A DNA stretch of 64,000 nucleotides from Amborella trichopoda (Eukaryota; Streptophyta; Magnoliopsida; Amborellales; Amborellaceae), in assembly GCF_000471905.2 (NCBI RefSeq), contig NW_006499997.1, forward strand, positions 1,507,361 to 1,571,360. Direction: 5' to 3'. The first letter of the stretch is position 1. Every line of letters begins with the position of its first letter. Both the position numbers and the translations under genes were made by a program. The notes below the pieces were generated by a model. That model was not told the DNA's origin. It was given only the letters and a program-made list of their open reading frames with translations, and made no database searches. This document shows, in pieces, positions 53,991 through 64,000 of the stretch.

Positions 53991-56900
53991 CGCCATCTTT
54001 GAGGGCTTATTATTGATACAAATAGAGAGCCACTGGCCCTCGCTGCCGTTCTAGACTCATCTTAAGCATTAAAATTTCATGAACACACCTCTTTTCTGCA
54101 AATTATTTAAATTGTTTCATGCGGCAGGGACTGTATTTTTACATTTGCGGTCCTCGAGGTATAAAAGCATCCATCTTAATGATGCAAATAGGTAGTCCAT
54201 CTAAAAACAATTGAAACTAATAAAATTATTATTTTTAATTTTAAAATTTATTAATTTTTCATATTTGTGATCTCTAATAATCCTTAAAAATTAAGTCCAA
54301 AACTCCAATTTATTTTTGAGAGGTGACTCATTTCTACATGGACTCATAAAAACTGCGACCATTTTCAAATAAGATCCTTGTCCAAGCAACTGTTTGCAAA
54401 AAAATTCCCTTGTAGTTTCTTAGAGAAATCAATAGAAATATTTCTTAAAATTTTGGAATTCAAAATGCACCTGTATTTGTTCGATTCTACACAATATCCA
54501 TTTTTTTTTTTATCAAAAATGTCCTTTGCAATGCTATTAGGCCATAAATAGTGTACCATACCAATAGCTTCGTGGAGGAAACCAAGCCCGTATGGGTGCA
54601 GCAGGGCTTTATGGCTGTACACTCACTTGGGTTCTTCTTGGACTTTAATGGTGCACGAAGTGGGTGCTTGTTAATATGAGCATAGAGGGCCTTAATTTCA
54701 AGACCTCACTTGGGTGCTCCTTGGAAATCCAGAGAATACCTAGCGGGTGCTTCTTATGGGCACTTATATGGGTATAGAGAGCTTTAGGGCCATGAAACCC
54801 TCACGCACCTGCACCCATGTGGGTACTGATACGGCCCTTCACTACACTATTAGGACCACAAAACCTTTATAACTTTAGTACTTCTTTGAGGAGTAATATG
54901 TGCAAAAATATAATGTCAAACAAATGGGTGGTACACTTGTAAAATTGAAAATTTCAGGTAAATTTTCAATTTATGAAAATTAAAAGGAATAGTACTACTC
55001 AACTTAAATGAATATGCTTAATTTCCACATGAGTGACCTTTATCCCATGTGCCTAGGGTTCAGGGGAGGTCTTGATAATTTGGCTTGAGCCCTAAGTTTT
55101 TAATGGTAACCTTGATTATCCAATCTTTTTAAGTGCATCATATATTTGGTTGAATCCATGTGATTCTTTACAAAATGGCACAATTTGATTGGATGAGCAA
55201 TGCGGTTTTTTTGTTTTTTTTTTAAGTATTAAACAAAATGAGTTTCAAAATACCATGAGGGGCATGCCCCTCTCACTAGATTCTTTTTTACTTTCAAAGT
55301 GTAAGATGGACAATTTTAGTTTGTTAAAATGGTTCATGAGAGATTTATCTTAGACTTAAGGATAATGAAGTAAATTCGCAAAATCTAGGGTTTAATGGGT
55401 GATGATAATGTGAAAATCACATCGTTACAGTTTGATGGCTAGATGGAGATGTGTGATTAGGATCATGGCTCTCTTATGTGCCATGGATAATGAGCACCAA
55501 GAGCTAAGATCAAACCACTTATGAAGTGGTATAACCACTTAACCATAAATAACATCACTTACCTTCACTTCTTTACACAACCAATTTCATTTTATGGAGA
55601 GAGAAAGGAGACCTACACCCCACTCTTCTTAGTCTCCTTCCTTCTTCACTTTGAAGCAAGTTAGCTTCCATGGCCATATGAAGTTCAATCCTCCATTAAT
55701 CTATGGTGTCTAGTTTATTTCATTTTCTACATATGAGGTACGCTTCATAGTTTTATCTCCTTTGTTGAAGCTTCCATTCCTTTTGTTTGCTGTAAATTAG
55801 TGATTGCAGTAGCTTCTCCATTAATCTATGTTTGATCCTTCATGAGTATTGAATGCGGGAATTCATATGTATAGTCTAGACTACCAGAGAAACTATGCAT
55901 CAACACTGGGTCATATGCATAGTCTAGACTAGATACATACATTTAGACACCATTTTCCCAAAGTTTTTACCACCTGATTTCTCTGAGATTTATGGAGTGT
56001 TTTTTGTGCATATCAGCTTTGAGTACCACAATGTGGGATCATCATCCTAGCATTTCCTTTGAAAAAATACACTTAATTTGACTACACCATGGCCATATAC
56101 TTCCATCTTTTATGAGTTGTCTAATCCTTGCGTTTTTTTTTCGTTTACAAATTGTTTTTGTCACAAATATGTGTCTCTCACTTTCTTTTACACTTTGAAG
56201 CCAATTACGTGGTAAGAAAGTATGCATAAGTTTTTGATAATTTAGTTGGATCAGCTCTTGTGTTTACAAGCCATCTTTGATGTCATCCATTGAACAAAAT
56301 TAAGTCCCTCAAAGCTTTGATGAATGATTTGGGGACAAAGGGCTCGGCCCATTAGCATCTTCTTAATGTATTGCACTTATTTTGCTATAATTTTAAGTTT
56401 GATATATGTCTTATGCAACGGAGAATTGAGTATGTAATATTGAGTATATAAATTTGGTCTTTTATCTTAATGCCATCATAGAAGTCATCCCATGGTATAT
56501 AACTAAGACTTATATGGCTTCCCATAATCAAATCAATTATGCATATGTAAGTATTTGGTTTGGTAGAGGAAGAGATTGATTTTGATGTGTTTCATGAAAT
56601 TTTAAAGTAATGTATAATTTGGCAATGTAATTTATATATTGTTGTAATTTTGAATACATGTATATAGTCTGGTATTGATTGAATACCCTTGTTGTATATT
56701 GTGTTTGGACTTTGTGAAGGGACTAATTACAATTGTAATTTTCATTTTAAGTATAAGAGAAACCAAGTTTAATGGCTGAAAATTGTATATATTGATGTAC
56801 GGTTCATGTAATTAAAATATTATTGCTTTGTATTGAGAAAACGTTTTAAGTTATACCACTTGAACTTGGCTTAATACACCATCAAAAACCACGAGGAGTA

Positions 56901-57100
56901 GAGAGAAGAAATTGATGAGCGTATAGAGAACTAGAAGTTTGTGTCATATGTAGATGTGAGTTTTGTACTCTATTTCCCTTTCTTTAATGTATCAAGTGAT
57001 TTGTTTTTCTCTTTAAAAACATTGGTGTTTTCTTTTCTCTGTTCTATGTGTTTTTATTGTGTTTCTCATTTGTAAGAATATTTCTTGTGCAAGTGAATAT
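53991..57100. other. AT-rich intergenic stretch, probable LTR sequence at its right end
   Basis: No gene is recognised. 54570-54840 has loose repeats of GGGTGC.TCTT type. The last 0.5-1 kb before 57123 should be the 5' LTR of the copia element that starts there, but no second LTR was found to define it. Confidence 0.4.
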
Positions 57101-57215
57101 TTAACTAGGTGGCTCTATAAGGGGTATCAGGGCAAGTTATTAAATCAAGCTTCATTATTTAAGGCTCTCAACTTGAGGAATAGAGTAATGGAACCAAAGG
57201 AGACACATTCAACAT

Positions 57216-58060
57216 GATGGATAGCAAGAGAAGCTCAACAACCACATCTACATCCATTAGTAATTATGCATTGTCATATCTGAAAGCCAAGAACTGTAGG
57301 AGATGGTAAATTGTAGTGATATTATTTCACTAGCAGTAGAAGTTGGGAATGGAGAGAGCCTACGGAAGTAGAAGATACAAGTGGTAAAGCATTGTACGTG
57401 CTAAAAACTTTGATCCAAATGGAATTGATAGACCACATCAAAGATGTAAGACATGAAAGAAGGCAAGAGATGCGCTCTCATCCTTATTTTCATGAGCAAA
57501 CAATGCCCTCTGTAATTATTAGAGAATGAGCCTAGCTCATTGACTTACAATTTGCTCACAATCTCTTAGTATTATGAAAGTGAGGAACCTATTAAACGAG
57601 ATATCACAACTTGATTAAGAGTCATAGGTTAAAGACAAATGTATGTTGAAGTTGATCATCCATGGGATTAAATTAGTGTTCCATAGATTCTTGATCCCAG
57701 TCCAAGTATAGCTCCTACAACTCTTACCAATTAGGAGTCTCTCGCTAGACAAATAGCGAGGCTCTCAATGAAAGAGAGTGAGGAGGTGTTCACAACAACA
57801 CAAGGACGACAAAGGAAAAAAAGAAAAAATCAATCATCAAGGCAAGACCCTCAAAGATTGAAAAGACGAAAATAGCAGTTTGCAGGATAAGAAATGAGGT
57901 AAATATTACAACCATTCCAAAAACCTGGATTATTTTGTGAAGTAGTGTTGAATGCCAAGGAAATCGATAAACAAGAACATTGTGACTAGTGGAGCAGAGC
58001 GAGAGACGAAGGCAATGATGTGACTGGAATGTACAAATAGGATTTGTGTAGGTCATAGAC
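57216..58060 (+). pseudogene. Copia gag remnant
   Basis: MDSKRSSTTTSTSISNYALS opens the region. Further on, KALYVLKTLIQMELIDHIKD corresponds to the copia Gag helix region (family pattern KAL..I...L....). No intact zinc knuckle is found; the place where it should be (57880-57990) is out of frame. Confidence 0.6.
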
Positions 58061-59293
58061 ATAGCATCTATAGAAGTAAAACCATGAGGGGTAGATATCC
58101 CTTGCTCTCACCACGTCGAGGATGGATGCAGCCAAGCCTTATATAAGATAGGTTATTCACACAACTAATTGGGTTATTCACACAACTAATTGGGGGGCTA
58201 CAAAAAAACTTGTATAGCTATGAAAGTTCAAGGCAGTCTTGCTATACTTATTATCGTTAGCAAGTCGTAGTTTTTAATGTGACTTTTTCAAAAAAAAATT
58301 GTTATTTCTTTCTTTAATGTTTAAATCTACAAACTTTTAAAAAAATAGGCAAAAAAACACGTTTTTTTCATAGAAGAATTTTAAACGAGTTATATCGAAC
58401 TTTAAAAAAAAGTGCACTGCAAATAAACATGGATTGATTGCATCCACATTTTACTTCTTTTGAAACTTATATAACTCTTTCCCCTTTTACAACAGTTCTA
58501 ATTTTATCCCGTCTAGTAAAAGTTGTCTAACTCTTTCTTGTTTTATGAAACTTCTATTTTTATTGCTTGTTGAAACTTCCATTTTTATCGCTTGAAAAAA
58601 ATTCGTGTTGCTTTCCAAAAATATACATTCTCTAGAAAAGGAAATTTTATTCCCACCCTTTGATTTTCTAATTCCTAAGTTAAGCATCCTAAACCCCTTT
58701 AATAAGGCCTTGAATAAAGAGACTCACAATTTAAGAGAGCAACATTTTTTAGAGAGGGATAAATAGGGCTTTGAATGGAGAGAGATGCGTCCCAATATGT
58801 GGTGTCCTAATTTTAGTGTCATGATTTTTGAGGGACAGGCAAGTCACAATTTTTGAGGCTATGCAATGTGCATCCGAGCTTGCTTTCAATATACTCCCAG
58901 TCAAAACCCATAGCTAGGTTATAATTTCAATCTAAAACTTTGAGAATTATATAATAATTAGTAGATGATTAATTTTAAAAGAAAAATTTTAATTTTTTTT
59001 TACCAGGTGATTACTTTTGCAAATTGTTTTATTTTTAGAATTTTAAAAAATTAAAAATTTTAAACATATTCGATATTTTGACACCAATTTTTTTGGTCTA
59101 GTCTGATACAATTGCGATATATTTACATACAGTAGTTTTCCAGTTCTATATTTTTCTCCAAAATTTTACATCCGACTTTTTAGACCAATACAGGTTTAAT
59201 TCCAATTTTGTGGTGACCCAATTTTTTGTTATTTTATTCCTTGATAACTATGATATTGGCAGCCTATGACTTTGTAGTGAATATGGGTTATAT

Positions 59294-59590
59294 GCATGCT
59301 ACTCAATGGGGCGATGGTTGAGAGGCTATCCTATAAGGTGTGTATCATATTATATGCATAGTGAAGACTCTAATGTTCGAGAACGTAAATATAAAGGGAG
59401 AAGTGATCATGCACAAGTGGCAAATGTAGGATGTGGAAACGTGCATGCTACTCAATGGGGCGATGGTTGAGGGGCTATCTATAGGGTGTGTACCATATTA
59501 TATGCATAGTGAAGACTATTGTTCAAGAAGGTAAATATAACAAGAGAAGTGATCATGCATGAGTGGAAAATGTATGATGTGGATACTTTG
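59294..59590. repeat. 149-bp tandem duplication
   Basis: GCATGCTACTCAATGGGGCG starts at 59294 and at 59443. Both copies continue through ATGGTTGAG.GGCTATC, ATTATATGCATAGTGAAGAC and GAAGTGATCATGCA. Confidence 0.9.
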
Positions 59591-59599
59591 TCTAAAGAT

Positions 59600-59715
59600 A
59601 CATTATCATCATCAGAGTCTTTTCAACTATTTGGGGTCGGCTACACAAATCTTGGTATACCAATCTACTCTATCAAGGGCAATACCCTCAATGAGGCCAT
59701 ATGTCCCCATATTGT
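59600..59715 (-). mobile_element. RTE LINE 3'-end fragment
   Basis: CATTATCATCATCAGAGTCT, then TCAACTATTTGGGGTCGGCT and ACACAAATCTTGGTATACC match the complement of the RTE tail and last codons, as in 10938-11535. Confidence 0.7.
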
Positions 59716-60449
59716 TTTTCACTCATATTATGTATAACAAGTTATTGAATATGTCTATGAAACCCACGAGATATGTGGCCTTGTCTCGCTCATATTGCGT
59801 ATAATAAATTATTGAATATGGCTGAGAGATATCTCATGAGAGATATTTCACAACTAAAATGTTAGGGTTTGGCAATGTGTGTGGTCTGCTAATATGGAAA
59901 ACACAATAGCAACCATTTTGTTCTGCCGTAGGCTTTCCAAAAATGTCATTGGAGGCGTTATACTACAATGTTTGTAGGTCGATAAAGCACCATCATATTG
60001 GAGGTAATCGCTAATTCCTCATCTTCATGGATTATTACTCAAGATACACATGGATAAATCTTTTCAAGGAGAAGTCTAGAAGTTTTGCGAGGTTCAAGGA
60101 GTTTCATGAAAATATGTTAAGGGAGCAATCAGTTGCAAGATCAAGTGTATGTTAAGGAAGCTAGATATACATTTGAAGGCACATTGAACAAAGTGGCATT
60201 TAACATGTGTACACACTCTACATCAAAAAAAAGTTGCATGGATGAAGAATCGGTATCTCATAGAGACAATGCGAAGGATGATACATGGAAGAAATATACA
60301 ACTCCAATACTAGGTGAAGTACATGAATACTATAGCTTGTAATAAGTCCGCCTACAGCAACCATGGTTGAGGTACATATCCTCACATGAGATTTGAGTCA
60401 GTATTCATTTCATGAAGAGAAGTGTATTACTAAGTAGTAACATATAATG

Positions 60450-60680
60450 CAAGAAGAGATTAATGCTCCCAAGAGGAATGAGACATGTGATCTAGTCCCA
60501 TGACGAGTAAATGTGAAGCATGTTTCATATAAATGGGTGTACAAAGTTCAACGATGATCATATGGGATTGTTAATTGTTATAAGACACAATTGGTTAATT
60601 AAGACTTTTCATAGCAATACAAATTAGACTTCAATGAGGCATTCAGGGTGATTGCGAAGACTACCACATGAATATTGATT
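60450..60680 (+). pseudogene. Copia reverse transcriptase N-terminal remnant
   Basis: MQEEINAPKRNETCDLVP is followed by KHVSYKWVYKVQR and, after frame breaks, LDFNEAFRVIAKTT. These match the copia blocks EM.AL..N.TW.LVP, KWV(Y/F)K and the D..ETFAPV.K motif, the last with the family's Pro lost. Confidence 0.8.
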
Positions 60681-61129
60681 GCACTCGAGTCAAGCAAATA
60701 GTGGAAGCTCTGATAAATGGACATGAAGAATGCATCTCTACATGGCAAGTTAGATTGTTAAATTTACATGGCATAGCCACCTGGATTCTAGTTTTGCAAA
60801 AAGACACAACATGTGTGTATATTGTGGAAGGTGTTGTACTGATTGAAAAAGGCTCCACTAGCTTAGTATAGGAAGATCATGGACTTATTAGTACTTAATG
60901 GATATACTATGGCATCTGCAGATCCAATGCGTTTGAGAGAATATTTACATAACAATGGGAGTTGTGTGCAAATTAATGCAAAACTATAAAAGCCTTATGT
61001 GGAAGCCATTCGACATTATTCTTCTTTTCTTCTTTTTTTTTTTGAACAATAATTTGACATATTTTGTGGTATATGAATAATATTATAGACCACGAGGTTC
61101 TCAATGAATAGGGCTTTGCATGCGAAGTA

Positions 61130-61440
61130 GTTGAGCAGTGTGATGCGAATTACATACATAATTTGACATTTTACATACCAACTACAGGGTATGTATTCAG
61201 CTTTGAGACGAAGAGCAATCTTTTGGTACAATCAGAGTCAACAAATAGTGCCCTTGTATATATGAGAAAAACCGAATTCTTAGTTGTGCCTATAGCTATA
61301 GCTTCTCAAGAATGTGGGTGCCTTCTGTAGCCCATGAAGTATGCAACTGAAGCAAGATATGGATTATGCAATTAGGCTATATTGTAACAATAAGAATGTT
61401 TATAATTTGTAGCTAATGTAGTGTTTCATGCGATGATGAA
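61130..61440 (+). pseudogene. Copia RNase H remnant
   Basis: CDANYIHN, TTGYVFSFETKS, a TEF in place of TEAEY and NVVFHAMMKT match the RNase H domain at the C-terminus of copia polyproteins (D.D.., TTGY.F, TEAEY, NP.FH.R.KH). Stops and substitutions show it is dead. Confidence 0.8.
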
Positions 61441-61926
61441 AACATGTCTAAGGTGGCGTTTGATAAACTTTCACTATAGTATTCCAAATAATCACCCTTG
61501 CTGATGACTTCCTAAACTCTAGCATGCAGTTGGAAACCCTATTTGATAAACTGTGGTACTGGTAATTTCACCTATTGGCAATGGAAAAGCTGGAAACTAC
61601 CTGTAATACTGTTTATTATGTATTTTATTTATATAATGTGCACAATACAATTTTTAACAAATATTTTGTAATTAAATAAGGTTCCTTCCATTCATCTTGC
61701 ATATTACCAAAAATGTAAATAGATTAAAAAAATACCAATATTTACATAAATATTGAAGAATATTGTCATTAAGTCCATCCCCATCTAATCCTCTCTCTAC
61801 ACCCACATGTTACATGAAAACTCAAGTATCAGTGACACTTGGGCATGAGGCAATATAAAAGTCCTCTACTCATTTTTTCTTTGAATAATTCTTCTTGTTG
61901 AAAAATGAGAGAGCAAACATATATCC

Positions 61927-62485
61927 NNNNNNNNNNNNNNNNNNNNNNNNNNNNNNNNNNNNNNNNNNNNNNNNNNNNNNNNNNNNNNNNNNNNNNNNNN
62001 NNNNNNNNNNNNNNNNNNNNNNNNNNNNNNNNNNNNNNNNNNNNNNNNNNNNNNNNNNNNNNNNNNNNNNNNNNNNNNNNNNNNNNNNNNNNNNNNNNNN
62101 NNNNNNNNNNNNNNNNNNNNNNNNNNNNNNNNNNNNNNNNNNNNNNNNNNNNNNNNNNNNNNNNNNNNNNNNNNNNNNNNNNNNNNNNNNNNNNNNNNNN
62201 NNNNNNNNNNNNNNNNNNNNNNNNNNNNNNNNNNNNNNNNNNNNNNNNNNNNNNNNNNNNNNNNNNNNNNNNNNNNNNNNNNNNNNNNNNNNNNNNNNNN
62301 NNNNNNNNNNNNNNNNNNNNNNNNNNNNNNNNNNNNNNNNNNNNNNNNNNNNNNNNNNNNNNNNNNNNNNNNNNNNNNNNNNNNNNNNNNNNNNNNNNNN
62401 NNNNNNNNNNNNNNNNNNNNNNNNNNNNNNNNNNNNNNNNNNNNNNNNNNNNNNNNNNNNNNNNNNNNNNNNNNNNNNNNNNNNN
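61927..62485. other. Assembly gap (559 N)
   Basis: Unknown sequence. The ORFs that cross it are meaningless. A GGTGGCGTTTGATAAACTTT motif at 61451, a possible TE end, lies to its left and its partner may be in the gap. Confidence 0.98.
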
Positions 62486-62498
62486 ATATATATATGGA

Positions 62499-62973
62499 TG
62501 GGAAAATGATCTTATGAGCCAGTGGGCTCACAACAAAAATGAGCCCAACAACGACTCAGATTGAATCTGGGCCAATTTGACGATCACAGATACTCGATAG
62601 TGTTTGAATTTTTTTTTTTTAACAAATTCAAATCATTTGAAATTTGAGTCATGTGTTCATCTCATCAAGGCGCATCTAATAAAAATATTAAAAAAATAAT
62701 CCACAAAAAAACATTAGACCAAAATACCCTTAAATCTTTATAGGGGTATTTTGGTCAATAGTTTTCATGTAAAATATTTTTTTGATAGTTTTCAAATATT
62801 CACCTATTTTTTATGAACATACCTCTAAAATTTCAAGTGATTTGTATTTGTAAAAAAAAAATTAAAATTAAAATACTATCAGGCATCCATGATCGTCAGA
62901 TCAGTCTAGGTTCAATCTGGGCTGTTGGGCTCATTTTTACTTGTGAGCCCACTGGCTTACAAGATCATTTTCC
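62499..62973. mobile_element. MITE with about 75-bp terminal inverted repeats
   Basis: The left arm GGAAAATGATCTTATGAGCC, then AGTGGGCTCACAA and AAAATGAGCCCAAC (62501-62550) is mirrored by the right arm, complement GGAAAATGATCTTGTAAGCC, then AGTGGGCTCACAA and AAAATGAGCCCAAC (62924-62973). The interior is AT-rich with no ORF. Both sides are TATATATA, so a TA or longer target duplication cannot be told apart from the host repeat. A Mutator-type or Tc1/mariner-type origin are both possible. Confidence 0.8.
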
Positions 62974-63129
62974 ATATATATATATCACGATCTTATGGCA
63001 TACACATGTATGCATGCACTAACAATTTGGATGTTGTCGATATTGTCCCCACATTTCTGACATAATATGTGCCCTCAATTGTACCCCAACATTATGGACA
63101 GACCTACTATGAGAGTTCAGATCCTCAAA

Positions 63130-63860
63130 TTCATCCTTTTTAGCTTTGTCTTCATTTGATTTAGCTCAATCGCGTAACTCGAGATCTCTCCTCACCTTGC
63201 TAAGAACTTGACGTTGAACTGCTCTCTATTGATTAGAGCTCTAGGTTGGCCTCATTTGGATATAATCGTTCACCATACAAGTAGCATTTACAATTTTAAC
63301 TTGTGTCGTAAGTTGATATTGAAATTGGAACCTCAAGAAAGGAAAGATCGCTTTTCATACCCCAAAAATGCGCTCCACGACATTTCTTAATCATGAATAT
63401 CGATGATTAAATAGCTCTTCTAGAGTCCTCAGAGACCTCCTCCCTTGGGTCTCACTAAGGTGGTACCGGGCATCACGATGTGGGGTAATGAATCCACATG
63501 TAGTAGGGTACCCCACATCCACAAGGTAATACTTCCCTACTCCCAATATGCCTAATATATTAGTATTTGGTCATACTTACCTAGAAATATTTAATCCATA
63601 TATTTTAATTTTTACCTTGAGGCACTATTAATTGATTCATGCCCCGCTCAATAGCATTATGCAGAATTCTAGAGTCTGCTGCAAAACTCTCCTACCGCGC
63701 TAGTACATATATGAAGCACATGTTGACGTTAACTGCAGCCAAAACATTTTGAGATAGTTCTCCCTTCCGATTATCATATATTTTTTGCAATGCTCCAACG
63801 CAATCCTAACATGGAAATTCCTAGGTAAGCAATTGTAATAAGATCGTCATTATTTATTAA
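63130..63860 (-). pseudogene. PIF/Harbinger transposase remnant (DDE_Tnp_4 type)
   Basis: Reading right to left: NRKGELSQNVLAAVNVNMCF near 63750, then FIYVLAR, a stop, and ESFAADSRILHNAIERG near 63660 (the first catalytic Asp in ADSR). After an intron-like gap with a GTAAAAATT donor comes GKYYLVDVGYPTTCGFITPH near 63510 (second Asp in VDVGY), then RYHLSET, LEELFNHRYS, a stop, and LRNVVERIFGV near 63385 with the catalytic Glu. At least three stops occur. The DDE residues are still visible. An active copy would excise and insert at TTA/TAA sites with help of a Myb-like partner; no partner or TIR is found here. Confidence 0.85.
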
Positions 63861-64000
63861 ATCTAAAATATACACAATGTTCACCTTAAAAATGGGAAGA
63901 ATCTTGTATCCCCTCTTATTGTGCTTGGTGTTTCTAATGAGACAGGGATGACAGAATACAAAGCTAATCGCAATATTGCAATTAAGACTCTATTGAAATA
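63861..64000. other. Flank of the Harbinger remnant
   Basis: AT-rich sequence up to the window end. It may hold the transposase N-terminus, but no motif is legible. Confidence 0.3.

Larger units (their letters stand above)
57123..61440 (+). mobile_element. Second Ty1/copia retrotransposon, heavily decayed
   Basis: A primer-site-like GGTATCAGGGC (57123-57133) is followed by gag-like codons (57200-58060), then a long unreadable stretch, then reverse transcriptase (about 60450-60680) and RNase H (about 61130-61440) motifs in correct order and spacing. Frames break every few dozen codons. An RTE tail and a 149-bp tandem duplication lie inside. No LTR pair could be delimited. Confidence 0.7.

Noticed and set aside
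61451..61927. Possible TE end GGTGGCGTTTGATAAACTTT
   Set aside because: Its partner would lie in the assembly gap; it cannot be supported.
61866..62564. ORFs of over 200 residues near 62 kb
   Set aside because: They consist almost entirely of a 559-N gap.

Overview
The window is nuclear DNA of a flowering plant. Evidence for this is the spliced eukaryotic genes with GT..AG introns, the TA-rich background, long GA/CT microsatellites, and a dense population of plant-type transposable elements: Ty1/copia with an initiator-Met-tRNA primer site, L1 and RTE LINEs, hAT, Mutator-like and PIF/Harbinger elements, and a tRNA-derived SINE. The species cannot be read from the sequence. Very long, repeat-filled introns fit a large-genome woody angiosperm such as an early-diverging eudicot or magnoliid, but that is a guess.

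Two host genes can be supported. (1) A complete gene for TMA7 (translation machinery-associated 7, 64 codons) lies on the + strand in four exons between 10249 and 24908. Its second intron is about 14.3 kb, and its 75-nt third intron has no in-frame stop. (2) A small-protein gene lies on the - strand. Its first coding exon is at 53676-53729 and its last at 40515-40703, with one or more middle exons not found. It encodes a short N-terminus and a proline-rich, very acidic C-terminus, possibly a plant complex I ESSS-type subunit.

Layout: 1-300 is the start of a copia gag on the - strand. 940-2036 and 6964-8335 are GA-rich tandem arrays. 3997-5025 is a broken FAR1/FRS (MULE-transposase-derived) gene. 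9122-9810 is a foldback element made of nested palindromes. 10.1-25 kb is TMA7, whose intron 2 holds RTE-LINE pieces, a SINE, an inverted repeat, a long-TIR element and a Mutator-type MITE. 25.3-33.9 kb is a degraded L1 LINE abutting a truncated copia element that keeps one LTR. 33.9-34.5 kb is a GA/hairpin minisatellite. 35.0-36.5 and 42.6-44.2 kb are two related LTR-like copies. 37.2-39.4 kb holds one hAT element with an exact 8-bp target duplication and the end of a second. 40.5-53.7 kb is the - strand gene, whose introns contain an L1 remnant, a 253-bp hAT MITE and a 2.3-kb hAT with three BED fingers and a nested Mutator-type MITE. 57.1-61.4 kb is a second degraded copia. 62.5-63.0 kb is a MITE and 63.1-63.9 kb a PIF/Harbinger transposase remnant.

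No CRISPR array, operon or bacterial-type defence system is present. The best candidates for something new are structural: hAT-like elements that share a TIR core but carry different GC-rich subterminal repeats, one of them loaded with a 121-bp alternating purine-pyrimidine minisatellite; a hAT that lost its catalytic core but kept three DNA-binding fingers; and the foldback and long-TIR elements. Three assembly gaps (12700-12995, 37613-37632, 61927-62485) limit the reading.
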